From assembly GCA_014843695.1 (NCBI GenBank), contig CM026391.1, positions 37,881,515 to 37,945,514 on the forward strand: DNA of 64,000 bases. The letters run 5' to 3'. The notes under the pieces are model-generated. The model was not told the DNA's origin and made no database searches. It saw nothing but the letters and a program-made list of their open reading frames with translations. The stretch is from Archivesica marissinica. Lineage: Eukaryota > Mollusca > Bivalvia > Venerida > Vesicomyidae. The number at the start of each line of letters is the position of its first letter. Within the stretch, counting starts at the first letter, position 1. Positions 22,441-33,094 of the stretch are shown here, one piece after another. The translations under genes and the position numbers were made by a program.

Positions 22441-23905
22441 CAATGTATCATACAATCATATTACATATTATAAAACAGTACATAGCCATTCATATATTTG
22501 AATTACAAGAGACTTATCACAGTTATTTTCACATAATGCATATTCAATGCACAATAACAATTAATAATGTTCACTATATACATGGTAAATCTAAATTTCC
22601 TCTGCTAATCCAAACTAAAACGACCTTTACAAAAGTGATATATAGGAATACAATACTGAAAGCTTAATATAGGCACTAGTAAAACATGGTGTAAGAAATC
22701 CATTATCAATTTTGATCAGATCAAAAGTGAACTGATTAGCAGCGACTATTTAGTTGACATAAATGTATGTATACTGCATAGAGATAAACATACGTTTACG
22801 TTAAAATACATTTCTGGTATATTTATAAGAATTATAGTGTATTATTTACAGAGGTAAAATGAACGCTTTTGCACTGTTAAAACAGGTTTTGGCACATGCC
22901 CTAATCATATATTTGTTGGAGAATAAAAATATCAACTGGTTATTTCTAGACAGGTTAGAGAAATTACTGTCTATACTGTTTGCTTTTAAGAACAAATCTT
23001 GTCTAATATCCTCATAAAGCTGACATTCAAATAAAACGTGACTTTTTGTTACCATAGTATCACAGAAGTTACATTTTCGATCTTCAATAGCAATGTTTTC
23101 ATTTCATACATGGTCTCTTGTTGGTAAGATATTGTTAATAAGTTTGTATTTATATTGCTTGTATCTGTTATCTATGCTGCTTTGAAGTGTTGTGTAAAAG
23201 TGTGACCACTGAACAACATGTAATGAGAGTGTATGTTCCAAGTAAGCGTGTATATATGGTGTGGATGTTCTGTTTTTGAGAAAATAATTGTAAATATCTG
23301 GTCATATTGTTGAAGTTATGTCTAATATTAGGTAACGGTTATGTCTAATATTAGGTAACATCGTATTAACGTGTGTGTTCAAAGATTCACCAGCTTTCAT
23401 AGCAGTTTCCCATATTTGCGAAATTGATTTTCTAATTATGTTTAATTCCGATATCCAGGTACTTTTATTGGCTAGTTCCTTTAAAATGAATGTTTCGTCA
23501 ATAACGCTATTTCTGTTAATTATGTCATTAACGAAAAATATATCCGAGTTAACCCAATTATTGAATATTAGGCACTTGTTGTATTCAATCGCTCTGTTGG
23601 CCCATATTAGTTGTGTGTGTATTTCAAAGACATTTCTAGGTGGTTTGTAATCAGAATTATTAATGGTGGTTATCCAAGATTTAAGTAATTCTTGGTAAAA
23701 TTTAGGGAGACTTTTGAAAGAGTTTGGTAGGCTTTTGGTAGAGTCTATATCCATATAGAATACTAAAAAATTGGATCCAAACCTATCTAGATGATATCTT
23801 GTGATAAGTTTCCAATGTGCTTGTTCCGTATTTAGTAGGGATTTCACCCATTTTATTTTTAACATATTACAATAGGATTGTAGATTGCACCGTTTGTGCA
23901 TGTAT
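22410..23905 (-). pseudogene. L1/Tx1-like LINE 3' part (ORF2 C-terminal half and 3' UTR)
   Basis: A 199-codon minus-strand frame (23302-23901) contains LKIKWVKSLLNTEQAHWKL, LPKFYQELLKSWITTIN, QLIWANRAIEYNKCLIFN and NWVNSDIFFVNDIIN. This series follows the reverse-transcriptase domain in L1/Tx1-group ORF2. A second frame (22846-23055) gives HVLFECQLYEDIRQDLF, the C-terminal motif. A frameshift lies between them, with a 22-bp tandem duplication (GTTATGTCTAATATTAGG) near 23313-23357. About 430 bp of 3' UTR follows, and its end (TTTATTCTTTATTATAGTCT) is shared with 33095-33840. Confidence 0.85.
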
Positions 23906-24478
23906 TAATTAAAGTGCTTCTTTTTATTTTTTCCCGTTTATCATTCCAATGATATTGGTAGAACATTAGATTTACTTCATTTAGTTTATTCATAGGTAAG
24001 TACGATTATTGCATATTCTAACACGACCCAGCTAATACTATACATACATGTCGAGTAAAATCGATCTCGGGTTATTCTGCAATATACCTACCTTGAACTA
24101 TGCTGCGCGCGCGCCGTGTTTTGGCTATTCCATTTATACAATGCGTGTAAAGTTTTATGAATGAAAGACACGTGATGTTTGTAAAATATACCGTGCAAAT
24201 TCAAGGAAGTGAGCTATTTTTAGAATCAGATAATCTCTTGTCCGTCTTGTTTTTCTGTTAAGTAACGTTTCAGTTACTATTCTGTACAGTTTTATTTGAC
24301 AAAATAAATAAAATTATTGATCAGTTACAACTTGTGTTCATTTATGCACTAGATTGATATTTTCCATAAAAAATAACGTCATCACCCCATACGCGGGAGG
24401 AAATTTCGAAAGCCAAATGCAACGGCGTTTGAAGAAAATACTCCTTTAAAATTATTAGAAGTAAGTCGTGTTAGAATG
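23906..24478. other. Unique interval with one foldback-related motif
   Basis: At 24062-24092 TCTCGGGTTATTCTGCAATA resembles the termini of the foldback element at 24479-24676, so that element family may once have extended to here. No coding sequence recognised. Confidence 0.45.
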
Positions 24479-24676
24479 GAAATAATAAGTATCAACCGTG
24501 GTATATCGCAGAATAACCCGAGTTTGTCGTTCTTATGCGTATAAATATATCACTCAGGCCTTTGTCGTTCTTATGCGTAGAAATATATCACTTCGGCCTT
24601 CGTGATATATTTCTACGCATAAGTACTTCAAACTCGGATTATTCTGCGATATACCACGGTTGATGCTTATTATTTC
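24479..24676. mobile_element. About 200-bp foldback element with near-perfect arms
   Basis: The left arm (24479-24525: AAATAATAAGTATCAACCG, GTGGTATATCGCAGAATAAC) and right arm (24630-24676) are inverted copies with two mismatches over 47 bp. A second inverted pair, CTTATGCGTAGAAATATATC and its complement, brackets the centre at about 24570-24622. A direct duplication of the GTCGTTCTTATGCGT block sits in the left half. The sequence could fold into one long hairpin and is consistent with a MITE or foldback transposon. Confidence 0.85.
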
Positions 24677-25098
24677 TTAAATATGCGTAAATATTGGTAG
24701 TAGGATCGATTTAATTACGGTTATTTTTCCATGCATGGTTAAATTACTTTTTCTTCTAAATGGTAATGTTTTTTCTGCAGTTTTCGATTTTATATATATA
24801 TTCCACATATACTATGAGCATACTAATATAACATATATTCACATATAAACAGTGTATGTATACAACAGGTATGTTTTCTTCTTGAATAATTAAAATAGTA
24901 ATATTTATTGTTTTACATATCTGATGTTGAATAATTTCGCATCAGCCAAAATGCATGCCAACATGCAACGATATATAGTTATGTTCCGCCTCAGCGGTAT
25001 AAAGTGCAACATTAATTGCAGGTCCGGTACGTGTAAGATAGTCCGTGTCCTAGAATCAGTGTCCATATAACGCAAATAAAATTTCATCGAATAGTGCA
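24677..25098. other. Unremarkable AT-rich interval
   Basis: No gene, SINE or tandem repeat recognised. A minus-strand open frame of 64 codons has no recognisable motif. ORF2 would be expected here if the LINE at 25099-26160 were intact, but none was seen. Confidence 0.4.
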
Positions 25099-26160
25099 TT
25101 ATATCATGTCGAGCTGTGTGTCACTCTTGCATTTATTGCTATGCAGCCTATCGATTGGCGTAGGTGGTGATCTGTTCACTGGATCCACGAGCCGTCCTTT
25201 GTTCGGTGTTTCATTACTCTTACGATCAGTAGTAAAGAAACTGTCAATTGATGGTTGTTCAGTTAGATTTCTTGACTTTCTCTTTCGTTTGCGCATGGAT
25301 TTTTCCTTCGGCTTCGGATTTTTCAGTACTGTTTTCATGTTTTCCTTTATTCTCAGGAATGTTTGATTTCACGGCTGGTTGATTGCTGGATGCAAAGCAT
25401 GATTCGTCGTCAGAGTCAGACGAGTCACCCGAAGCGGATATTTCTGATACATCTACCGTACATTCAGTACGTTTATGTCCAGTTTGTTTACAATTAGTAC
25501 ACTTCCAATTAGTTTGGCATTCTTTAAATGTATGGCCCTCTTGCAAGCATTTTGAACACTGTTTTAGTTTTGCAGGCTCACGTTTCACCTGTCCGTAGTG
25601 TAAAACCCTACCGGTGAACCTCCCAAAGGACATGAAGTTTGGTAGGGGTTCATTTAGGGTAGACGCGTTTATAACATACATACGATCGCCTGTTTTACAG
25701 TTGGTCAGTTTGCCATTTATTCTCAATTTGTCCCTATATATATATTTATAATTTCAATGCCCATCAAGGCCAGAGTTCTCGTGATGTTTGCATCTTCCAC
25801 TGACAGAGGAATGTTTTAATACGCACTGGTGACGTATTCTCGTTGTCAAAGCGGTAGGGATTGGTTCTTAATACCGGTATCGGTTTCCCCCTTAATGGTA
25901 CCCCTTTGGCCATCAAAGTAACTTTGTCTTCTAAGTTATCCAAGTATATTCGTCACATTCCGCCAACTCTTTGAAGCCCGGTAATGTGAGATGGTTCTAT
26001 TATGTACAACAGTGGCAATCGCTTCATACATGTTTTAGCCACTCGTTTGGGTTAGGTTTTCTCGTACCAAACAGTTCTCGCTCTCTCATGAAAACGAGAA
26101 GGACGCCATTTTTGTTTTCATCCACTAACCTGTCAGTTTTGTTTGTTTCTCTATTCCCAT
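25099..26160 (-). pseudogene. LINE ORF1 with two CCHC zinc knuckles
   Basis: Minus-strand sequence reads, through several frameshifts, VTLMAKGVPLRGKPIPVL, TNPYRFDNENTSPVRI, LRINGKLTNCKTGDRMYV, then two CX2CX4HX4C knuckles (CSKCLQEGHTFKEC and CTNCKQTGHKRTEC). An acidic Ser/Asp stretch (SGDSSDSDDES) and a Lys/Arg-rich tail follow. Nucleic-acid-binding ORF1 proteins of LINEs have this layout. The knuckle segment lies in an intact 155-codon frame (25259-25726). In a second frame (25099-25338) the tail continues RKRKRKSRNLTEQPSIDSFF, a good match to a PCNA-binding PIP box (QxxIxxFF). No ORF2 endonuclease follows, so the element is cut off on its 3' side. Confidence 0.8.
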
Positions 26161-26424
26161 AGTATCCATTGTAATATTCTAACATTTAACACGCTAGTCC
26201 AATTAAAGTATATTGACAACATAGCTATATTTATTTATCAACTGAGACAGTAAAAATCAATCGCCTTAGCTTATGGTATTACGTCACTACATAAACAATT
26301 GTATGATGTATTTATTGCATATAATGTGAAAATGTCATGAGAGCTAGTCCATTGCTGCTGATCAATTTAGATATATCCAATACGGCGTAAAAACTTCCAA
26401 ATGGCCGCAATGCAAACACAGAAC
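26161..26424. other. Unremarkable unique interval
   Basis: AT-rich sequence between the LINE ORF1 remnant and a SINE fragment. Nothing recognised. Confidence 0.35.
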
Positions 26425-26560
26425 ACAGCACCACTGAAGCCGTTACGAGTGTGACCTTAGCCAAGTGATTTGTATTCCACGTACGTTGCATCTTGGATTC
26501 AGGAATGAGATCTCGAGAATGATCAATGTTATAATCTGTATGTGTCAATGCGGTCGCAGA
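26425..26560 (+). mobile_element. SINE family C fragment
   Basis: GAAGCCGTTACGAGTGTGACC, the ATTCCACGTACGTTGC segment and TTCAGGAATGAGATCTCGAG match the body of family C (13730-14007, 14609-14844). The tRNA-like head is missing, and part of the region following ATTCCAC is deleted. Confidence 0.75.
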
Positions 26561-27432
26561 AAACAAACATAAAACATGTTAAAACTGGTATTAGTTCTCA
26601 ATTATCAAATTAACATTGGACTATTCTATTTTATGCAGTCATTTATGTACAATGACAACTGCTAGTGGGGAGGTCCAAAATCGGGATTTATTGAATATCA
26701 CTGCTAATCCCTACATGCAGAACTACATTCAAGGCCAACTTGTTCGCAGTTGCATGCAGTTCAACGTACAACCTTCAATATATTTACTGGATTCAATATA
26801 ATTACTGGAGCTGGACCTTTCCAAATTGTCATAGGGAATATCTAACTATTGGCCTGGAAATGTTTACAAATTGTGTCCATCTAAGACTCATTGCCATGGA
26901 ATTGAGTCCAATGAAAAATGTCAACCTTAATTATGGAAAACATACGAAAGAAGTGCTAAACTGCTGCATCAATAGTTGCTCTCAATGATGGCAGATAACG
27001 TTCTGCAAGGTTCTTACTCGTTATACTGTGTCGTACTGAGCTAGATCTGGAGATAATATCGGTGAATATGAGTTTGTTTGAGTACGTGTTTCCCTGTTCT
27101 CTGTACATCACATGGAAATATTCGGCCATACACTGGCAATAGCAGATTGATGTCACTGCTGAAGGACAAACCAGAGCATTAGCCAACAACCGCAACTCTA
27201 AAAGATCACCGACGCCAGTCAGCTCATTAACCTCTGAACGACAATCGGATTCAGCAAGTTTTGCCAGAACAGAAACTAACTCATGTACCTCAACAAGGTC
27301 AACCATCAAACACCAAGCGTTTCACTCTAATTGATGCTGTGGTTGTTGGGCTGTTGTCCAATCTATGGTAAAGCCGACACTGGCTAGAACCGGATCGGAT
27401 CAGGCCAATCAGTTCATGACAGTTATTGAGAA
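26561..27432. other. Interval upstream of an EEADTR-type pseudogene
   Basis: Both strands contain modest open frames. The longest is a 117-codon minus-strand frame at 26956-27309, without recognisable motifs. Some plus-strand DNA here may belong to the N-terminal part of the pseudogene that begins at 27433, but I cannot align it. Confidence 0.3.
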
Positions 27433-28127
27433 ACTAACAACAAACTGAACCTGGATCACATGAGAACCACTCGGGAAGAGGCAGATACGCGAATGGGTTG
27501 GTGCCTCACCAAATATGTATGTATACAATCTCAGGATAAGGAGGTAATGGTGTTAGCTCTATGGTGCTACATATATCTACGCATATTCACAGCACTGTGA
27601 CTAATGACCATATAAGGAATCAGGCAGCGAACGATCCAGATGAAACCACTCTTCGATGCGCTTGGTCCGCTTACTCCATTTCCAGGGAGCCATTACTATG
27701 TCTGGTTGCGTCCAGAGTCTGCGAAACGGGTACATTATTGTTGTGGGCAACACTGACCAAAGTTGAAAACCAAATGCTTTCGAGCATTCAACGATATTGT
27801 AGGGGAGGATAGCCTGTCAGAAGAGGACAGTCATGCATTGGAAAGATATATGTGTCAAATTGACTACAATGTGCTGGTACTTATTCAGCATACGGCAATA
27901 TAAGGCTAACACAAACAAAGGGTTGTTTGCAAGAAATAATGAAAAGAGTCAATTATGTTAGGATGCAGTGTGCAATTGCTATACATACAACATATCGCGA
28001 CCCGACATTGCTTGGCTGGTTTGAGGAAGGCACACACACGTATACAACTAGTAGCGTTAGTCAAGCTGTGCTACAACTTATAGAATGCAAGTTCAAAGGT
28101 GACTACTCTTCTGAGAAATATTCGTGA
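27433..28127 (+). pseudogene. Decayed EEADTR-type transposon-associated protein
   Basis: Plus-strand frames in series give RTTREEADTRMGWCL and IQSQDKEVMVLALWCY (27460-27575), then KCFRAFNDIVGEDSLSEEDS and ALERYMCQIDYN (27770-27870), ANTNKGLFARNNEK (27905-27950) and a YRDPTLLGWFEEG segment (28000-28035). The order EEADTR, then a (T)D-x-DV-x-VL-like core, a lE-x-(Y/F)-(M/V)-C segment and a P-x-LLGW segment matches a repeat-associated protein family common in invertebrate genomes, whose function is not established. Multiple frameshifts and stops make it a pseudogene. Confidence 0.6.
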
Positions 28128-29150
28128 AGATAATATAATCTATGGTGCACGAAAATGTATAAATAAGCAACATGATGGATGTGATATACAGTTGTTGTCA
28201 TGATGTACTAATGCTGAATGGTGCTATATTCTAACACTCACTAATTAGTTGAACAAGCAATTGTTACCAAGCATATAAATGAATTCCATGACAGGTCCGA
28301 ACAGTTGGAAAACACTTTTTTTACATACTTTACCATCCATAGAACACGATAAAACATGATAGTTAAAATAAACATCCCAATTCCACGGTATGCCGAAATA
28401 CCCCGAACTATATAGCGGTAAGTTGTGTATCTTTACCAAGAAACATAGCATCCATAGCAGTTTATGGTAAGAATCCTGTACTAATGGTCACAAGTTAAAA
28501 TACATTTCCCCAGTTTACAAGTCTGCTCTATACATCCAAGGGTTATTTTGGAATTTTGATACATGTACATTGTATATCTGCTTATCTGCAACGTTGTTGA
28601 TGTGAAGACGTGTGGTGTTATTAATATTTACAATACTCATTAACATAAAGTTAGTTAATGAAAACTGTTCTTGTAAACACATCAGTAAATCTTGAAAACA
28701 CGTCATTTATGGCGGCAATTTTGGTCATATTTGGATTTTAGCGCCATACTGGATTATTTTGCATGCAGTCCTTGTGCTAGATATATTTATGTATTCCTGG
28801 ACATTTTCATCTTCATCATACAAATATAGATACAGTTATGGGCGGATTCCAGAAATTAGCAGTTTCGTGTAAATTGTTCAACTTCCTCCCCCCCCCCCCA
28901 AAAGGCATCTAGCATAGGAAGACTGTTGTGTTACTATGTTTACTTTTACCATACACCAAACATCGCCTTTGTAGGAATTAATTCCTTTATTTGACATTTT
29001 TCTTTTAAAAGAACCCTACTACCTCCAGTCTTTTGCAGATTATACTTTGTTCTTATCTTAACGAAGATAATAAATAGAATACAAGAATGTAAAATGACTA
29101 CGTGAATAAGATCAGACCATTTCTAAAGCTTGGTGTTATTAAAATAGTTC
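28128..29150. other. Unique interval with poly-C tract and a dispersed repeat
   Basis: Holds a C-run of 13 at about 28886-28898 and the inverted partner (28965-29025) of the repeat at 20893-20950. Two minus-strand open frames of about 65 codons have no recognisable motifs. Confidence 0.5.
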
Positions 29151-29159
29151 GAACTACAG

Positions 29160-29990
29160 GATATTTTAAATTAAATAACTAAAATACTAGATGTTATTAC
29201 TGAAAGAACAGACAAAATCGTAGATACATGCATTGTGGGAATTGATCAAGGTTCAATAAAAAACACTACTATCAAATACTGTGTCCATATAAAGAAAACA
29301 GACAAAGAACATGAACAACAACTTAGTACGGCTTCAATGAATGAAACTTTGAACAAAATTGTAATGAATTTGGGTCGTAAAATAGTTCGCTGTTAAAATG
29401 GATATAAATAGTAAATATGTTCTAATATTAAGGAAAATAAGTGAGAGTAAAATAATATCTAGACTGTTAATTGGTGAAAGGATGTAAATGAAGCCGATGC
29501 TATTTTAAACAAAACAAAATTATTAGACTATGGACTCTTCTCTCACAATACTGAAACATTTCAATCGTGTAACAGAAAATGAATGTGCAAAAGTCTTACA
29601 CAGTATGAATATTAATAAAAGTCCAGGTTCTGATTGCATTATAGCTGACTCTTTCAAAAGATTTTGGCCAGATATTAAATTGTATTATATTTATTCAATT
29701 AATTACTCATATGAAAATGGCAACTTATCACAATTGCAAAGAGTGTCATAAACCTAAAGAAATGGCAACAAAAGCAATTGCAAACAGAATCAAAAATGTC
29801 ATTCCAAGTATAATTCATAGCACTTTATTTATAAAAGGAAGTTATAATCAGGATCTATTAGGCATATAATATATGTTGTGATTGATAATTGTAATGAGAA
29901 TAACAAACCTGGACTACTTTTCTTCACACACTTTGAAAAGTGTTATAATAAGCGTAGAACATATATTCCTGTCACATACACTTGCTTTGT
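29160..29990 (+). pseudogene. L1/Tx1-like LINE reverse-transcriptase fragment
   Basis: The plus-strand frame at 29530-29751 gives VTENECAKVLHSMNINKSPG and SDCIIADSFKRFWPDI, matching the conserved eEc-x-x-l-x-x-m-nKsPGsDG-x-x-x-e-fyk-fw entry of L1/Tx1 RT domains. It continues in other frames with ATKAIANRIKNVIPSII and FTHFEK (the AFD-containing region is damaged). It lies on the strand opposite to the neighbouring LINEs. Stops and deletions show decay. Confidence 0.75.
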
Positions 29991-30079
29991 TTAACTTTGG
30001 GTACATGTTTTTTTATCATAATAATACAAGGGTACATAACAAATAATGGCAACATGTCAGACCTTTTTAACAATGAATG

Positions 30080-30700
30080 AGGTATTCCCCTTACGTGATC
30101 GTAATAGCAATAAGGAGAGTACATACTTGATTGCAACGAGCGCGATTGTTACTTTGATTCGGTGCTGAGCCAGAACGGGGTAGAAAGGGTTATTTAAGGG
30201 AGCAAACTGTTGACAAAATCGGAGAAGAATTATTGCGTAATGACAAAGAGGTACTTGCATTGAGGTATATGTAAAGTATTTCCGTATTATTTGCTAGGGA
30301 GGAGAGTTATTACTAGAACAGATCATCAAACGTTTGGTGTATCATCAGCTATTTCATTTTACAAAGAACCAAATGGGTAACTAACAAGATATCTGGAGAT
30401 TGTGACTTTATTATTTATCGCGGAGGGAATAACCACTCTAACGTGGATGGGATGTCGATGTGTGTAAAACCCTGATATTGTCAGTGTAATAACTTTGATG
30501 AAAAGGAACATTTAAGATGCGAGAAATGTGAGATGAGGATAGGAAACAGATATCCATGTGAAGAGGAATGCTGAAAACAGTATGGATTAGTGTACCGACT
30601 AGCGATACCAGGAGGCTTGGATCTATTAATGACAGCAAAGCAGAGACGACTAGAGGTATCTATATAACCCTATCTATTTTGTACTAATGAATGGTGTTGA
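30080..30700 (+). pseudogene. Gypsy-type LTR retrotransposon RT/RNase H remnant
   Basis: Translated in the plus orientation through frameshifts: CYFDSVLSQNGVERVI and KLLTKSEKNYCVMTKRYL, then RTDHQTF, then GDCDFIIYRGGNNHSNVDGM. These correspond to the Gypsy RNase H region (G-vLsQ, S-x-x-L-x-k-x-E-k-n-Y, RTDH-x-x-L, yDFxi-x-R-G-x-x-H-x-n-D). No LTRs or intact protein were recognised. The integrase part lies beyond a SINE at 30760-31052. Confidence 0.75.
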
Positions 30701-30759
30701 TGATCGACTGCTCTTAGGTGACCAGTAACCAGACACTACTAATATGGGATTCACTGGAG

Positions 30760-31052
30760 TGTGTGTTTTACGTTTATTTACCGTCGCTACCGGTTGCCCA
30801 TATGAGCGACGCCTCCTGAAGAGATTAATCATTTAGATTTTAGGAGGATAGTGCAATGATACAGACAGACACCCATTCCAGAATCTCCTCTGGTTCTTTT
30901 ACGTGCACGGTGTAAAGCACCGACACGAGACCTCGGTTTAACGTCCCATCTGAAAGACTGTTAATTTTATTAGGGTCAGACGGGGGATCGAACCTGCGAT
31001 CCCTGGATTACCAGTCCAGCGTGTTATCACTGTACAATAGATCCGTGTGTGG
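30760..31052 (-). mobile_element. SINE family A, full length, with 10-bp target-site duplication, inside the Gypsy remnant
   Basis: The reference copy for the family. It has a minus-strand tRNA-like head (box A-like TAGTCCAGTGG region damaged in this copy to TTGTACAGTGATAACACG, box B-like GGTTCGATCCCCC) and a 220-bp body with CGAGACCTCGGTTTAACG, TCCTCTGGTTCTTTTACGTG and the family 3' end. TTCACTGGAG occurs at 30750-30759 and 31053-31062. The SINE inserted into an already existing Gypsy element, splitting its RNase H and integrase parts. Confidence 0.95.
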
Positions 31053-31062
31053 TTCACTGGAG

Positions 31063-31335
31063 ATTGTGGATGGAGTACATATCAAGTAATGTGATCCCAA
31101 AAAATGGATATTTTCAGATAATGGTATCAATATGTTTAGTGAAAGAGTAACACGAGGTTCATGGTGCTGCCTTTTGGGAATGTTTTGAAGGAAAAACACT
31201 TACCAAAAAGCAAAGATGAAGTACTATTGGTATGAGATTAAAGACGATGCGAATTACTGGGTTGTTAAATGCGACGTATGTGCAGCAGATATGAAATACC
31301 TTACAAGAAACTCAAAGCGCAACTAGTTAGTGTGT
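31063..31335 (+). pseudogene. Gypsy integrase zinc-finger fragment
   Basis: The plus-strand frame reads AKMKYYWYEIKDDANYWVVK followed by CDVCAADMKYLTRNSK. It matches the HHCC zinc-finger end of Gypsy integrases (kyyWy-x-m-x-x-D-x-x-x-W-V-x-x-CdvCa-x-x-K). It is the 3' continuation of the RNase H remnant across the SINE. The sequence after CAADMK is not recognised as integrase core. Confidence 0.7.
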
Positions 31336-32646
31336 ATGTTGTAGGTAGTGTAAATGGTTTCCAATCTGTCGATTTGCACTCATTTACTTCTGGCAAAATG
31401 ACAGTTGATCAAGAAACTCAATAAGGCCCAATTAATGATTTATTTTCTTACTGATTTATGTTTAACAAAATATATGTAAATCAAGTTAATTATGCAATTT
31501 CACTACTGAAAATATCTCGTTGGGCGTTTTTCTATTTACACTTTATGATATGGCGCTTTGTCAGTGTTGTTTTCCAAGTTCGGAATGAGTTTCTCATTAA
31601 ACCATTATTCAAAGTTAGTGCTATTCTGTTCGGAATTGTAAGCGCCAGAACATATATTTAATTTAATATCCGATAATACAAGGTCCTGCATCTCTATTAA
31701 CAATTTGCTTCCGATTGGATGTACATTTCTTACATTAAATTCCTTTGTCGCACTAAGTGTACTGCTACCCTTGAAGTTGGTGCTTTTCTTCAGTTTGAAT
31801 GTTCTGTAACGTCCGCTTACTGACCACTGTAATAGCACAAGCTCTCTGCAGCAACATATTTATCCGTTGTTTCAAACTCCGTAGACGCAGACTCTGCCTT
31901 ACAGGATTTCAGACCATACCGGTACTTTAAAATATTTCATGACTGACTATTCAGGAACATTCTTTTTCGTGGTTTGTTTGCCATTTCAAGGGGTTTCATC
32001 ACACACGTGACTCTGTTATATATGCTGCTAGTTTTGCTATGTTACACAAATGTATATATGTGCCTTATAATCTGTTAACTTATTTCACATCTGATTCATG
32101 CTCGTATGTAATATTGTATTGTCGAATGTATTACATATGCACTAAAATATGGTTAAATCAGTTGAATATTGAGAGAGTAAATAACGTTCATCCATATGTC
32201 ATGTCTAGATAATGTTATTTTTTGCATCATTGCTCGGAGGGGGTGATTTTTCTTGAAAGAAACCAACAATCCATTGCATCCTTTTTGCCCTTCATTTGAA
32301 CCAGTCCTCTGTGCGAAAAATGAAACTGCGGATCAAAGCAGTGACCTGACCTCAAGTATCTGAAACGATTGAGAAAAGAAGTTGAATGTGTGCGATATAT
32401 TTCTGGCTTGTGTTATGTTTGAAATCACTAAATGTTATACAACGTTTCATCAATGACTGTTGGGCTTCATCAGGAATACCGCCACAAAAATATGACGTCA
32501 TGATTGTGATGTGCCAAATAACGGGTGGCGCACTTGTAGGCAATTATATCCCTGTGTATTCTCTTTCCTTAGGGAACGTATATTAACAGTACAGCCTAAT
32601 AATTATAATAATTAGCTGAAATATTAAATGAATATTTATAAGAAAC
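31336..32646. other. 1.3-kb interval without recognised features
   Basis: AT-rich. A minus-strand open frame of 77 codons at 31605-31838 contains KKSTNFKGSSTLSATKEF, but I cannot assign it. No SINE, tandem repeat or RNA gene seen. Confidence 0.35.
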
Positions 32647-32659
32647 TATGTCATAAATG

Positions 32660-32928
32660 AGTCCGCCTTCGTGGTCGAGTGGTTAAGGTCGCTGACTTGT
32701 ATACCACTGTAACCTATCATCACTGATGGTCACGGGTTCGAGCCCCGCTCAGGCCGTGTCTCATTTATATGAAAAAGTTGGCAGTTTCTTACGGAGGTTG
32801 GTGCACCCAAGTACTGGTTAACCACTGGAGCCTGCCCAGGAAAGGTGTTGTTAGGTAAACTGCCCGCCGGCGATATAGCCCAAAATGGTGCTGATGCAGG
32901 CGTAAAACCCGAATCATAACATAATATA
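32660..32928 (+). mobile_element. SINE family B, full length, with 13-bp target-site duplication
   Basis: The best-preserved family B copy. The tRNA-like head starts GTCCGCCTTCGTGGTCGAG and has box B-like GGGTTCGAGCCCCGCTC after a long variable-arm region (class II tRNA-like). The body has CTTACGGAGGTTGGTGCAC, CCTGCCCAGGAAAGGTG and CCGGCGATATAGCCC. TATGTCATAAATG lies at 32647-32659 and 32929-32941. Confidence 0.96.
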
Positions 32929-33094
32929 TATGTCATAAATGTACGTCTGCACATGTAGGTTGATGCATACAAATGTACATGGAAGAAATGGTATCGATGT
33001 CCTAAGTTACTATTCACTTTGTTAATCCTAACTTGTGTGGTACCAGATCCCTCCCTCCTTCACAGTTTTCATTTCACGCTTAATAGTGATTTAA

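Noticed and set aside
26956..27309. A 117-codon minus-strand frame as a gene
   Set aside because: No recognisable motifs or splice sites. It lies just upstream of, and antisense to, the EEADTR-type pseudogene.
13730..32760. Genuine tRNA genes at the box A/box B sequences
   Set aside because: Each is part of a longer dispersed element with a shared non-tRNA body, and several have target-site duplications. The cloverleaf pairing is degraded.
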